Assembly (NCBI GenBank): GCA_963663365.2 | Contig: CAXXIH010000002.1 | Location: 477,952-541,951, forward strand | Reading direction: 5' to 3' | DNA: 64,000 nucleotides | From: G963663365 sp963663365 | Lineage (GTDB): Bacteria; Hinthialibacterota; Hinthialibacteria; Hinthialibacterales; G963663365 | Shown here: in pieces, positions 53,426-62,204 of the stretch | How positions within the stretch are numbered: the first letter of the stretch is position 1 | Layout: each line of letters begins with the position of its first letter | The notes under the pieces: generated by a model | The model's database searches: none | What the model was told of the DNA's origin: nothing | Seen by the model: only the letters and a program-made list of their open reading frames with translations | Program-made: the position numbers and the translations under genes

Positions 53426-56400
53426 CTAATGAATGCCCCAACTGTCTACAGAAGCCGGTAGTTCCGGAGCCAGCGCCGGATTCCCGCCAATATCATTGCT
53501 TGCCCTCCAATTGGCTGGATCGTTATAGTCACCATTGACATCAATCACCTGCAAAGATGGGCCGTCGCCATCCGGTTCTTCCGGCCAAGGATCGGCGTCA
53601 TCATATTCAAAAGTTAGAATACTGCCGCCTTCCGAGTCGGTTATTTCAATTCTTTCTCCTGCGTTGTTCAGATGGCCACTATATTCACCATAGACTGCAT
53701 AGCCTTCTCCATAGCGGAATTCGAATGCGAGCCTATTGTAAACGAATAACAGATATTCCTGCGGACCTAATGATGGTACATCATCGGAATCAAACCCAAA
53801 ATCGATTCCATCGGCGAATTGCACTCCTGAAAGATTAAGTGTGAGTTCATCGCTTGTATTCATCAATTCAATAAATTCGAAATCGTCTTGATCGTCAAAA
53901 CCGGCCGCAATTTCGCTTTCGGTGGGGGAAAGAGGATGATAGTGAATTTCTGTGATCCGCAGGTATTGGCCTATTGTTCCCGCAACATCAAAACTGGCAT
54001 CTGCAAGCGGGGACCATTCATTCTCTGAATACGCGCGAGCCATGATACGAGTCGAGCGGTCGAGGATGACGGGCTCGCCGGTATATACCATCACTTCGGG
54101 ATCCAATTCTCCACCGGGCAGGCGCGGATCGCTTCCATCCAAAGTATAGAAAATGTTCCCCTCGGGCGCTGTCATGGTTAACGCAAAGCCCGCGGTGATT
54201 TTACCGCCGTATTGATTGAACGCCGGTGGCTCTAGGTCCGGATACCACCCTTTCGCTTTAATTTGGCTGAATACGATTTCTGTTCGCGTAGAAGGAGAAG
54301 CAAGGATATAGTCATTTAGGTTCTTGTTGACGATAACGAGCCAGTCGTCGTCCTTGGTTCGCGGATCGTTAGGCGTCAGGCAATCCCCCCAACGCGCGGA
54401 TTCGGCGATAATTGCCAGATCGATCTTGTTCTTTCTCGCCTCAAAACGACTTGCGCAATTCGCAGCGATCAGCACCCCGCCATTGAAGAAATGCTTGTAG
54501 ACATGATCGGCAAAACGCAAGCGATATTCGCTATTATCTGTCATAAGCCGGTTATGCATCCACCATGGATTGAAATAAGATTCAAGGCTTAAAGAAGAGC
54601 TGAGAGAGGCGTTTACGCGGTTGATATACAAATCGGAAGACTCGCCCGAGCGTGAGGAGGATTGTCCGGCCAGCAAGGTCCATTCATTGTCATGCGTAAT
54701 GAATTGAAACCCATTCGGATTCTCACGATTAAATACTCCATATAAATTTCGTGGCCGGTTATCGCTCCCCGGAGGGCCAAGCGGACAATCCCGGTTGCCC
54801 GTATAATAGATCACCAGCATAAAATCGATAAGATTGTCCACGTCAAGATATTTCGGATACTCGGATATGCGAGCAAGGCCATCCTCGTCCAAACCCTGAA
54901 GACGAAAATAGTCGACATTATCCGTGATTCCGCTGTTGATTTCCGACCATAGCGCCTGATAAGCCGTCAGGTTGCCGTCAACCGCATAAATCGATCCATC
55001 ATCATTGTCCGCTTTGATGACGTCGTAATCGTCTTCGTCTCCCCCCAAATATGACGCTGCATAGTTCGATTCCGGCCGTTCATCGGTTTGATAGAGCCCC
55101 CAATAGCAGCCGTTAATATAGAGATGGTAGAAACGGCTGCGGGTATAGGGCTTTCCCATGGCTCCTTCCGTGTCGCGTGTGAACACGTCGTAGAGCCAAG
55201 TGGCATTCTCAGCGCTGGAAAATGACCAGGAAAAGTTTTGTCCGGTGCGCAGATCGATCTTGTCGAATTCGTCAACACCTTCCTCCTCAAAAAGAGGAAA
55301 TTTCAACTTAGCGTTACCATATTCCGAACGGAATATGACACGGAAACTGTGTTTCGGATTGCTGCCGGACCGGCTCACTCCGCCGCGAATCCGCAATCCG
55401 GCGTCAATCTGGAATCCCTCGGAACCATCGGGATTGATCAATTCGAGAGATGCCGGCCGTTCCCAGTCGATACCATACTGTTGAGCGTTCACATAAATTC
55501 CGGTGCTTGTATCGAATAAGTTGTCCAATGCCGTGACAATAGAAAGCGAGGGAATGGCCAACATGGCATCGACCATAAGGCTCGAGTAACGCGGATCTTC
55601 AACAACATCAGGATCCATCCCGTAATCGATCACTTGCGAACTACTGCTTCCACCTCCCCCGGGATTTCCCGGCCTGCCCGGCCCTCCCGGTCCGGGATTA
55701 TCTCCACCAGATGAAATAGTCTCAGGATCAGGCCAATTCTCATTTGGCGCCGCCCCTGTCGGCGACTGGACGATAACATCGCTGACAAATAGATAGGTGT
55801 GTGTATCGACATTGCTGGAGATATAATTCTCCTTAAAGGCGGCGGCTCGAAGCGTTGTGGTGTTTCCAATTCGAATAGGCGCCATGTAGATGATGCCATG
55901 ATCTTCATCCGGCTCAGAACCATCCAATGTATAGCGGATCGTGGCCTCCGCCAAATCGGTTGTTATTTCAAGATCGAAAGGCTCTTCATGAAATCCACGG
56001 TCAATGCTGAAATGTGTATCTCCGACAATTCCAAAATACAGACTGGAATTGGGCGCTTCCGGTGTCGGCACGGTAAAATAGCCCAGACCGCCGCTGGTTT
56101 CACTGACGCCATAAGAAATATCACTAAATTGCCTGGCATAACCTGCGTATTCATGCACAATGGTTGTTCCATCGGATTGGACCAATGCCAAATCTTCCCC
56201 GCTCGACTGAAGTTTGAAATCGCAATGCAGATAGGATTTGCTATCCAGATACAATCCCTCCGAGGTCTGTTTCCCCGATGCAAATACCAAGAGACGCCCT
56301 CCGGACGCTACGGTCAAATCCAGTGTATCGGAAGACGGAAATCGCCATTGAGTTAATTCAGACAGGTCATCCGTCAGATACCAGGAATTGATATTGATAG

Positions 56401-56617
56401 CCTGATCGGTTGGATTATGAATCTCGATCCAATCTGAAAACTCTCCATCTCCATCCATCATGGCAGTCACATTAGACGCCATGAATTCAGATATGACCAC
56501 ATTCGACAAACCATCACTCGCTACAGCCGGATTCACAACCGCCAAAACAAAGAATAAATGAGAAACACCAACTGGAAATGCTACTTTGTTCTTCCACATA
56601 TCTTCTGTTTCTTTCAT
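53426..56617 (-). CDS. Exported CotH-kinase-family protein with lamin-tail domains
   Basis: About 1063 residues, exported (hydrophobic VGVSHLFFVLAVV, cut near AVAS). In order: a lamin-tail domain (about 40-165; VVISEFMASN, DWIEIHNPTDQAI); a chitobiase/hexosaminidase C-terminal-like domain (IRYTLDGSEPDE); a Gly/Pro linker (GPGGPGRPGNPGGGG); a CotH kinase-like domain (about 390-770) with YWGLYQTDERPE and FITHDNEWTLLAG; a second hexosaminidase-like domain (IFYTLDGSDPRLPGG); and a second lamin-tail domain (LRITEIHYHPLSP). CotH proteins are atypical protein kinases first known from spore coats but widespread in exported proteins of non-spore-formers. The start is uncertain: 56617 (GAGG immediately before) or 56599 (AGAAG upstream); the frame is open to 56692. 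It ends near a bidirectional terminator. Confidence 0.85.
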   Translation of the reverse strand: MKETEDMWKNKVAFPVGVSHLFFVLAVVNPAVASDGLSNVVISEFMASNVTAMMDGDGEFSDWIEIHNPTDQAININSWYLTDDLSELTQWRFPSSDTLDLTVASGGRLLVFASGKQTSEGLYLDSKSYLHCDFKLQSSGEDLALVQSDGTTIVHEYAGYARQFSDISYGVSETSGGLGYFTVPTPEAPNSSLYFGIVGDTHFSIDRGFHEEPFDLEITTDLAEATIRYTLDGSEPDEDHGIIYMAPIRIGNTTTLRAAAFKENYISSNVDTHTYLFVSDVIVQSPTGAAPNENWPDPETISSGGDNPGPGGPGRPGNPGGGGSSSSQVIDYGMDPDVVEDPRYSSLMVDAMLAIPSLSIVTALDNLFDTSTGIYVNAQQYGIDWERPASLELINPDGSEGFQIDAGLRIRGGVSRSGSNPKHSFRVIFRSEYGNAKLKFPLFEEEGVDEFDKIDLRTGQNFSWSFSSAENATWLYDVFTRDTEGAMGKPYTRSRFYHLYINGCYWGLYQTDERPESNYAASYLGGDEDDYDVIKADNDDGSIYAVDGNLTAYQALWSEINSGITDNVDYFRLQGLDEDGLARISEYPKYLDVDNLIDFMLVIYYTGNRDCPLGPPGSDNRPRNLYGVFNRENPNGFQFITHDNEWTLLAGQSSSRSGESSDLYINRVNASLSSSLSLESYFNPWWMHNRLMTDNSEYRLRFADHVYKHFFNGGVLIAANCASRFEARKNKIDLAIIAESARWGDCLTPNDPRTKDDDWLVIVNKNLNDYILASPSTRTEIVFSQIKAKGWYPDLEPPAFNQYGGKITAGFALTMTAPEGNIFYTLDGSDPRLPGGELDPEVMVYTGEPVILDRSTRIMARAYSENEWSPLADASFDVAGTIGQYLRITEIHYHPLSPTESEIAAGFDDQDDFEFIELMNTSDELTLNLSGVQFADGIDFGFDSDDVPSLGPQEYLLFVYNRLAFEFRYGEGYAVYGEYSGHLNNAGERIEITDSEGGSILTFEYDDADPWPEEPDGDGPSLQVIDVNGDYNDPANWRASNDIGGNPALAPELPASVDSWGIH

Positions 56618-57362
56618 CCTCAAATGCCGGTTCAGATTTCCGCTCACTTCAAACAAAGGAATAGATAGGCTATGTTGCGTACCGTACGACATCTGGAGCC
56701 CATAACGGGATTCCGCATCCGCTTCAATTTTATCTTTTCCGTTCTCGATGCGGACTTATCTTCTGAATGGGCCTTTCATTTCAATCCAATAAATAATATA
56801 ACGTCTAGGCACTTGTGTTATTGCAATTTCCGAAAGTATCATTCTGCTGTCTTAGCTTAACAGCCATTAATGGGCATCGAGCGGACTGTGCAGGTGATAA
56901 ACGGATCAATGGGTACACAAGCGGCCCCCATATCCCTCCGTGTGCTCTTCTCGTGTGGCAGGAAAAGCACTCCTTGGCTGTCTAGACAGCAAGACACTGA
57001 TTCTTTATCCGAGGTTCCGGAACGAGTTCGAAACAACAGGGCAATCAAGACCATCGCCACTGCCCCAAAACCACATTTCAACTCAGACATCACCGATTTG
57101 CAGACCAACCAACCGACCGTTCAGCGGCTCGGAGTCTGGTCTCAAGATTCAAACCGAAGCAAGATCGCGCGTAATGAACTGTACAAGATAAAATATAACC
57201 ATACGTTGGTATTCGATCACATCCCTCTTGAGCGATTGGTGAGTCTATTCTTATATACGAGGTGGCTTAAAGACCGGTAATCTTGAGTACTTTGCGTATC
57301 CGGATGCATTGTTCCTGTTAAGCCCACATCAGACTACTTTCAAGCATCGAAAGGCACCTTTG
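56618..57362. other. Divergent intergenic region, 745 bases
   Basis: It lies between the CotH-family gene and the DUF4838 gene. A 136-codon plus-strand frame (56870-57280) has no ribosome site and basic, low-hydrophobic composition, and is not accepted. A 14-base perfect palindrome is at 56977-56990. Nothing else is supported. Confidence 0.4.
56977..56990. promoter_or_regulatory. Perfect 14-base palindrome, candidate operator
   Basis: GCTGTCTAGACAGC is self-complementary over all 14 bases. It lies in a long divergent intergenic region, about 370 bases before the DUF4838 gene start and about 360 from the CotH-family gene start. A protein-binding site is possible; the distance to either start weakens this. 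Confidence 0.3.
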
Positions 57363-60050
57363 ATGTATACCATGTGTAAGTCTTTGTTTGTTATATTGTT
57401 GATCATGACCTTTTATGCGGTGGCCGCAGTTTCTGAAACGAATCCTACTCAGGAACCGACCACAGGCATCCCTGCCTACTCCAATGAATCATCCGCCCAA
57501 TTCATGCGCGAGTGGCTTTTGTGCGGTCCGTTCTCAAATCCGAAGGGCCCTGATGGTGGAAGTTCAGACCGGCATCTCAGCCGCTTCGATTACGACTTCC
57601 TTCAAGAGTATGGCGGAGAAACAGAACTGAATGTCAAAGAAGGCGCCACAGTTGAAATCGACAGCGAGAAAGCATCATGGAAACGATATGTCTCGCCAAC
57701 CGATGAAATCAATCTCGATACCGCTGTTGGAACCGGCGATTGTCTCCTCACTTATGCTTATTGCGAATTCATGGCGGAAACACAACAGGTCGCCCTTTTA
57801 TCTGTCGGAACGAACGATGGTTGCCGTATCTTTGTAAATGGCGAGGCCGTATTGGATCATGTGCGCGGACGTCCGGCCGTCGCCGATGAAGACATCATTC
57901 CGGTTCACCTAAAGAAAGGCCGTAACCGGTTATTGCTTAAGATCGAGAACCGCGGAAGAAGTTGGGGCTTCTTATGCCGTTTGGTTCTTTTAGGTGGTTC
58001 GCAGCCAGTACCCGAACAATTTCGGCTCTTTGATGTTGAGATACAGCAATCCGCGCCACCACAACTCCGGCTGCTCTATCCACAATTACTTTCGATGAAT
58101 GCCATCGCAGATACCAACATCGAAATCTTTAAAGACAGTTATGATAAAAGTCCTATCTGGCACGGAGAACTCCCACAGGATGGCGTGTTGGAGATTCCGG
58201 TAGATTCGCAAAACTTTGCCAAATACTTACTTCGGACGCATGTAAAATTCAATGATGGCGGCGAATACAAACAGACAATTCCCTTCACATCCGGCGAAAA
58301 ACACACTTATACATTATTTGACAACGGTACAACCAATTATGAAATCGTAATCGCCGATGATCCCTCTGAATCCGAGTGGTGGGCCGCTCAGGAACTCCAG
58401 CATTGGCTAATGGAAATCAGTGGAGCCTATTTCCGGATACGGAGCGAGTCCGAGCGTAGACGTGCCTCGCATCTGATTTCAATCGGTGACAGCCAGACAA
58501 CCAGGGCGCTTCTGGATAAGGACTTTAAACCGATGGCTGAAGATGACGAATCCTTTCTGTATCGGAATACAGGCGCAGATATTGTGATCTACGGCGGACG
58601 CCTCAGGGGAACAATGTATGGTGTTATGACTTTTTTAGAGCGCGAATTTCATTGCCGTTGGCTTACACCAAATGTGGAATCCATCCCTTCGTACGATACC
58701 TATTCATTCTCCTATCTCAATCATGCCGAAAGCCCTGGTATCCGTGTTCGCGATATGGAGATATTCGATTGTGACGATCCCGTATGGTGCGCCCGAAACA
58801 AGGTAAACAGCGATTCAATGTCCGGCACCGGGACCGTTCCGGACAAAGACGGCAATATCCGCACCCCAATTAAAAGACGCCATCAAGTGGGAGGGATAGA
58901 CTCCTATTGGAGCGTCCACACCTTCGGAAAATTGATGCCGGAATGGGAATTTCTCGATGAGCATCCCGAGTACTTCAGCCTGCTCAATGGTGAAAGAAAA
59001 TACATTCCCAACGATTCTCAGCCGTGTCTTAGCAATCCCGATGTACTGCGGATCATGACGGAGCGTATACTTGCGGTCATGCGCGAACAGCCTGAGCACC
59101 TCATGTACTCCGTTTCGCAAAATGATGGCGATAATCCTTGCCAGTGTGAGAACTGCCAGGCTCTCATCAAGAAGTATGGTGGCGAGTCGGGATTGATTTT
59201 ATGGTTTGTCAATCAAGTCGCGGATGAAGTCAAAAAAGAATTTCCCAACAAATTCATAAGCACGCTGGCCTATCACTACACGCAATCGCCTCCCGTGGGC
59301 ATCATCCCGCGCGATAATGTCGTCATTCGCCTCTGTAATTTCCACGGTTGCTTCTCGCATCCACTGAGTGATGATTGCTCAAAAAACGCACCCTTTGTTC
59401 AAGACATCGAGAAATGGTCACAAATTGCGCCCCACCTCTTTATCTGGGATTACGTTACCAATTTCGAGCATTACCCTTCACCGTTTCCAAATCTACGCAT
59501 TCTTCAGCAACACATACGTTTTTATCGTGATCACAAGGCCTTTGGCTACTACCCACAAGGTATATCGCATACAACCGGAAGCGAATTCGGCCCCTTACGC
59601 TCTTACCTGCTTGCAAAACTTTTATGGAATCCGGATTGCGACGCCGAAGCGGTTATCGATGATTTTGTGCAAGGCTACTATCGCAACAGCAGTATCTATG
59701 TTCGCCGGTATATCGACCTGCTTCACAACAGAATCACTCCGAACACGCATATGGGAGAATACCTAAAACTGGATAACGCCTTGTTCTCCGATGAGTTCAT
59801 TTATCGGGCCGAAGAGTTATTCGATGAAGCAGAAAAAGCCGCCGATGATATGGATGTGCTCCGCCGCGTCGAAATGGCCCGTCTGCCGGTGATGTACCTC
59901 AAATGTTACCGGATGCCGACCTTAGCCAAACGCGATAGAACATTTGAGCGTGTTAAAAAGATCATCGAACAAACCCCGATCACGCATCTTTCGGACAAAC
60001 CGGAACACGAATACGAGGGCTTTATCAAAATGATCGAAGAAGCCAAGTAA
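57363..60050 (+). CDS. Exported DUF4838 protein with alpha-glucuronidase-type N-domain
   Basis: An 895-residue exported protein; the signal covers residues 1-23 (SLFVILLIMTFYAVAAVS). A PA14/galactose-binding-like domain (about 30-220; VGTNDGCRIFVNGEAVLD) is followed by the small alpha/beta domain seen before GH67/GH20 barrels (WWAAQELQHWLMEISGAYF; GRLRGTMYGVMTFLERE). Then comes DUF4838: FLDEHPEYFSLLNGERKY, MYSVSQNDGDNPCQCENCQ and VIRLCNFHGCFSHPL. DUF4838 proteins are recurrent in polysaccharide-utilisation regions and thought to be glycoside hydrolases, without a proven substrate I can name. The ATG at 57363 is taken because it opens the signal; AAAGG lies 9 bases upstream, and the frame is open to 57309. 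Confidence 0.85.
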   Translation: MYTMCKSLFVILLIMTFYAVAAVSETNPTQEPTTGIPAYSNESSAQFMREWLLCGPFSNPKGPDGGSSDRHLSRFDYDFLQEYGGETELNVKEGATVEIDSEKASWKRYVSPTDEINLDTAVGTGDCLLTYAYCEFMAETQQVALLSVGTNDGCRIFVNGEAVLDHVRGRPAVADEDIIPVHLKKGRNRLLLKIENRGRSWGFLCRLVLLGGSQPVPEQFRLFDVEIQQSAPPQLRLLYPQLLSMNAIADTNIEIFKDSYDKSPIWHGELPQDGVLEIPVDSQNFAKYLLRTHVKFNDGGEYKQTIPFTSGEKHTYTLFDNGTTNYEIVIADDPSESEWWAAQELQHWLMEISGAYFRIRSESERRRASHLISIGDSQTTRALLDKDFKPMAEDDESFLYRNTGADIVIYGGRLRGTMYGVMTFLEREFHCRWLTPNVESIPSYDTYSFSYLNHAESPGIRVRDMEIFDCDDPVWCARNKVNSDSMSGTGTVPDKDGNIRTPIKRRHQVGGIDSYWSVHTFGKLMPEWEFLDEHPEYFSLLNGERKYIPNDSQPCLSNPDVLRIMTERILAVMREQPEHLMYSVSQNDGDNPCQCENCQALIKKYGGESGLILWFVNQVADEVKKEFPNKFISTLAYHYTQSPPVGIIPRDNVVIRLCNFHGCFSHPLSDDCSKNAPFVQDIEKWSQIAPHLFIWDYVTNFEHYPSPFPNLRILQQHIRFYRDHKAFGYYPQGISHTTGSEFGPLRSYLLAKLLWNPDCDAEAVIDDFVQGYYRNSSIYVRRYIDLLHNRITPNTHMGEYLKLDNALFSDEFIYRAEELFDEAEKAADDMDVLRRVEMARLPVMYLKCYRMPTLAKRDRTFERVKKIIEQTPITHLSDKPEHEYEGFIKMIEEAK

Positions 60051-60351
60051 CAAGAGTTTTATTAGGTATTATAAAAGGCTGCAAAATTTCATTTAGGGAT
60101 GAGATAGACGACAAAACGGCGCAAAACGCCCCATTTGATCCTTGTCTTGATTTTACTATCGGCAATCCGATCGATCGCCTATGCGGGCAAGTCAAAATCG
60201 ATTGGGCACATTACCAATATGCCTATTCAACAGATAATTTAATATTTTCGAAATTAAGTGTCGATATTAATAAGAATATCCAGTAGAATTTTGCTATAAT
60301 CCTCAACAAGAAACAAAATCGAGATTCGCTCATTTTGGGGGTGTAGTGAAC
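60051..60351. other. Intergenic region, 301 bases
   Basis: AT-rich spacer between the DUF4838 gene and the next exported protein gene. It holds an extended -10 promoter candidate at 60292-60300. No gene or terminator hairpin is seen. Confidence 0.45.
60292..60300 (+). promoter_or_regulatory. Extended -10 promoter element
   Basis: TGC-TATAAT is a perfect extended -10 (TGnTATAAT), about 50 bases before the start at 60352. The -35 position (around 60272-60277) is AAGAAT and does not match, as is usual for extended -10 promoters. Transcription would begin near 60307. Confidence 0.5.
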
Positions 60352-62049
60352 ATGGTGGATCGATCATCCAGGAAACCTATAGAAAACCAAAAGTCTAGAA
60401 TTTTGCACAAGCCACTTATACTTTCCGCATTTACACTTTTAATCATGCAATTAATTCCGTTTCTTGCATATTCGGACGATCCACAAGGCCTTGTAAATAC
60501 AGAAATTAGCGTTTCCGTGTCGAATATTGCAGCAACTCCCGTTGAGCAGTTCCCTATCCTATCCGGGCCGGAGGCGGCAGGCATTCCACCTTTGACCGGT
60601 GATGTGAATCTCTGGGCGGAAAACGGTGGCGGGCGCAGGGATTGGCAAGCAGGCTGCGCCATTCTCAGTAATGGCAATGCAATCGTCCTCGGCGGTATGA
60701 GAAAAGACCCGGGCTGGTCGGGAAATATGAGTTATGAAGCAACTGAACGCGAGATGCGGGACATGATCGCGATATTTTCTCCTACCGGCGAATTGATCGA
60801 ACCGGCACGGCCCGCCTTTTACACCGATGCAGGCGAGCAATGGGAACGAACCATCTGCACGCATCGGACCGATGACAAATTCTACTATTTGAGCAGCGAT
60901 ACCGCAGGAGGGCGTTCGGGGCCTCGCTATTTGGTTCATTCCATCGCCAATCCTGAGGCTTTTCCCGAAGCGTTTCCCGGTTATCTCCCTGAAAATTCCG
61001 GAGAATATCATACAGTGATTCAGGTCATCGGAAACGACGGCATTCCGGAATCCAAACTTATCAATCCATGGGGCGAGTACATCCAGCAACGGGGCTTAAT
61101 TCGCGGCGGAATTGCTTGTTTTCTTTCTAATGGAAACATTGTAATCAATTTTGAAGACAGAACCACAAGCATAACTGCGAAAGCAGCACAATATGGAAGT
61201 TCAGACTATAGAGGCTATGTTGTGGGCGCTATCATTGTAGCTCCGGATGGGAGGATCATCAAACCTCCATTTGCGATCTGTACTCCAAGCAGTGCCAATT
61301 CGCAAAATCGGTGCGGACTGACCGCCGGTGATGGTTGGTTTGTGGTGCGTTACCAAGACGGTATTGATGGGCCTACTCTTGTGGCTTTTGACAACGACGG
61401 CAATGAGCTAGGCGATGGGCAGGGACGCATCTATCCCGCAATCGATATCCCTGAGTTGGAAGGACCTCCCGCCCGGCTGCGTGGCGATGCTCAGGATTTG
61501 GATGCAGTTGGTGATTTGCTGTTTATGAGCACGCATCGCAGAAATGATTACAAGGGATTGCTATGTAAAATGCGGGTGGATGAACATGGAATCACCGTCT
61601 TAAAGACGATTAGGTTCATCGACCATCCGCGAAGCGACTTCAAGCATAATGCCGACATTGGTGTCGATTCCGCCGGAAATATCATCGTCATGTGGGAAGA
61701 TCAAAGTTGGGAGCGTTTCCAAGGTGGACGCTGGGAAATGCTGGCGCGTATGTTCGATGTCAATTTAGAGCCGCTGACTCCTTCATTTTGCATATTTGAA
61801 ATCGGGAACAATACAAATATAGACGAAATCGATCCGTTATTTGGACCTGGACGGACAAAACAATGCAGAATCTCTATGAGCGACGAAATCATCATCGCCG
61901 TCGCTCCAACAAACGAACCACCCTATGGCGACCCGGAACCGCTCTTGGCAAACGGATCCGAGGCCGAATGGTACGCATATACCTACATTGCCCGGTTGCT
62001 CAAGAATCCTTTCGGCGCCTCTGTCATCAAAAACTGGGATATCTACTGA
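60352..62049 (+). CDS. Exported protein of unknown function, probable beta-propeller
   Basis: A 565-residue exported protein; a long basic n-region precedes a hydrophobic core (LILSAFTLLIMQLIPFLA) ending near YSDD. The rest reads as repeated beta strands of a propeller: GCAILSNGNAIVLGGMRKD, IACFLSNGNIVINFED, GYVVGAIIVAPDGRII, and GVDSAGNIIVMWEDQSWE. No catalytic motif or anchor is visible, and I do not recognise a family. The ATG at 60352 has GGGGGTG 8 bases upstream; a GTG at 60346 is in frame. An extended -10 promoter lies about 50 bases before it. It may be an extracellular binding protein; that is a guess from architecture. Confidence 0.7.
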   Translation: MVDRSSRKPIENQKSRILHKPLILSAFTLLIMQLIPFLAYSDDPQGLVNTEISVSVSNIAATPVEQFPILSGPEAAGIPPLTGDVNLWAENGGGRRDWQAGCAILSNGNAIVLGGMRKDPGWSGNMSYEATEREMRDMIAIFSPTGELIEPARPAFYTDAGEQWERTICTHRTDDKFYYLSSDTAGGRSGPRYLVHSIANPEAFPEAFPGYLPENSGEYHTVIQVIGNDGIPESKLINPWGEYIQQRGLIRGGIACFLSNGNIVINFEDRTTSITAKAAQYGSSDYRGYVVGAIIVAPDGRIIKPPFAICTPSSANSQNRCGLTAGDGWFVVRYQDGIDGPTLVAFDNDGNELGDGQGRIYPAIDIPELEGPPARLRGDAQDLDAVGDLLFMSTHRRNDYKGLLCKMRVDEHGITVLKTIRFIDHPRSDFKHNADIGVDSAGNIIVMWEDQSWERFQGGRWEMLARMFDVNLEPLTPSFCIFEIGNNTNIDEIDPLFGPGRTKQCRISMSDEIIIAVAPTNEPPYGDPEPLLANGSEAEWYAYTYIARLLKNPFGASVIKNWDIY

Positions 62050-62204
62050 GTGCCGTCGAGATTAGGCTCAACTGCAAAAGGCAGATAATAAGTTCGAAAT
62101 CAATAGAAAACTCTTTTAAACATAAATATAAATCTCTAAAGTCTTTTGCTAAGATAATAGTCTGTTTAGAAGTGCAGAGTGAAATGGGAGGACTGGAGGA
62201 AGCC

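Noticed and set aside
56870..57280. 136-codon plus-strand frame in the CotH/DUF4838 gap
   Set aside because: No ribosome site, no hydrophobic core, and arginine- and serine-rich composition typical of non-coding frames.
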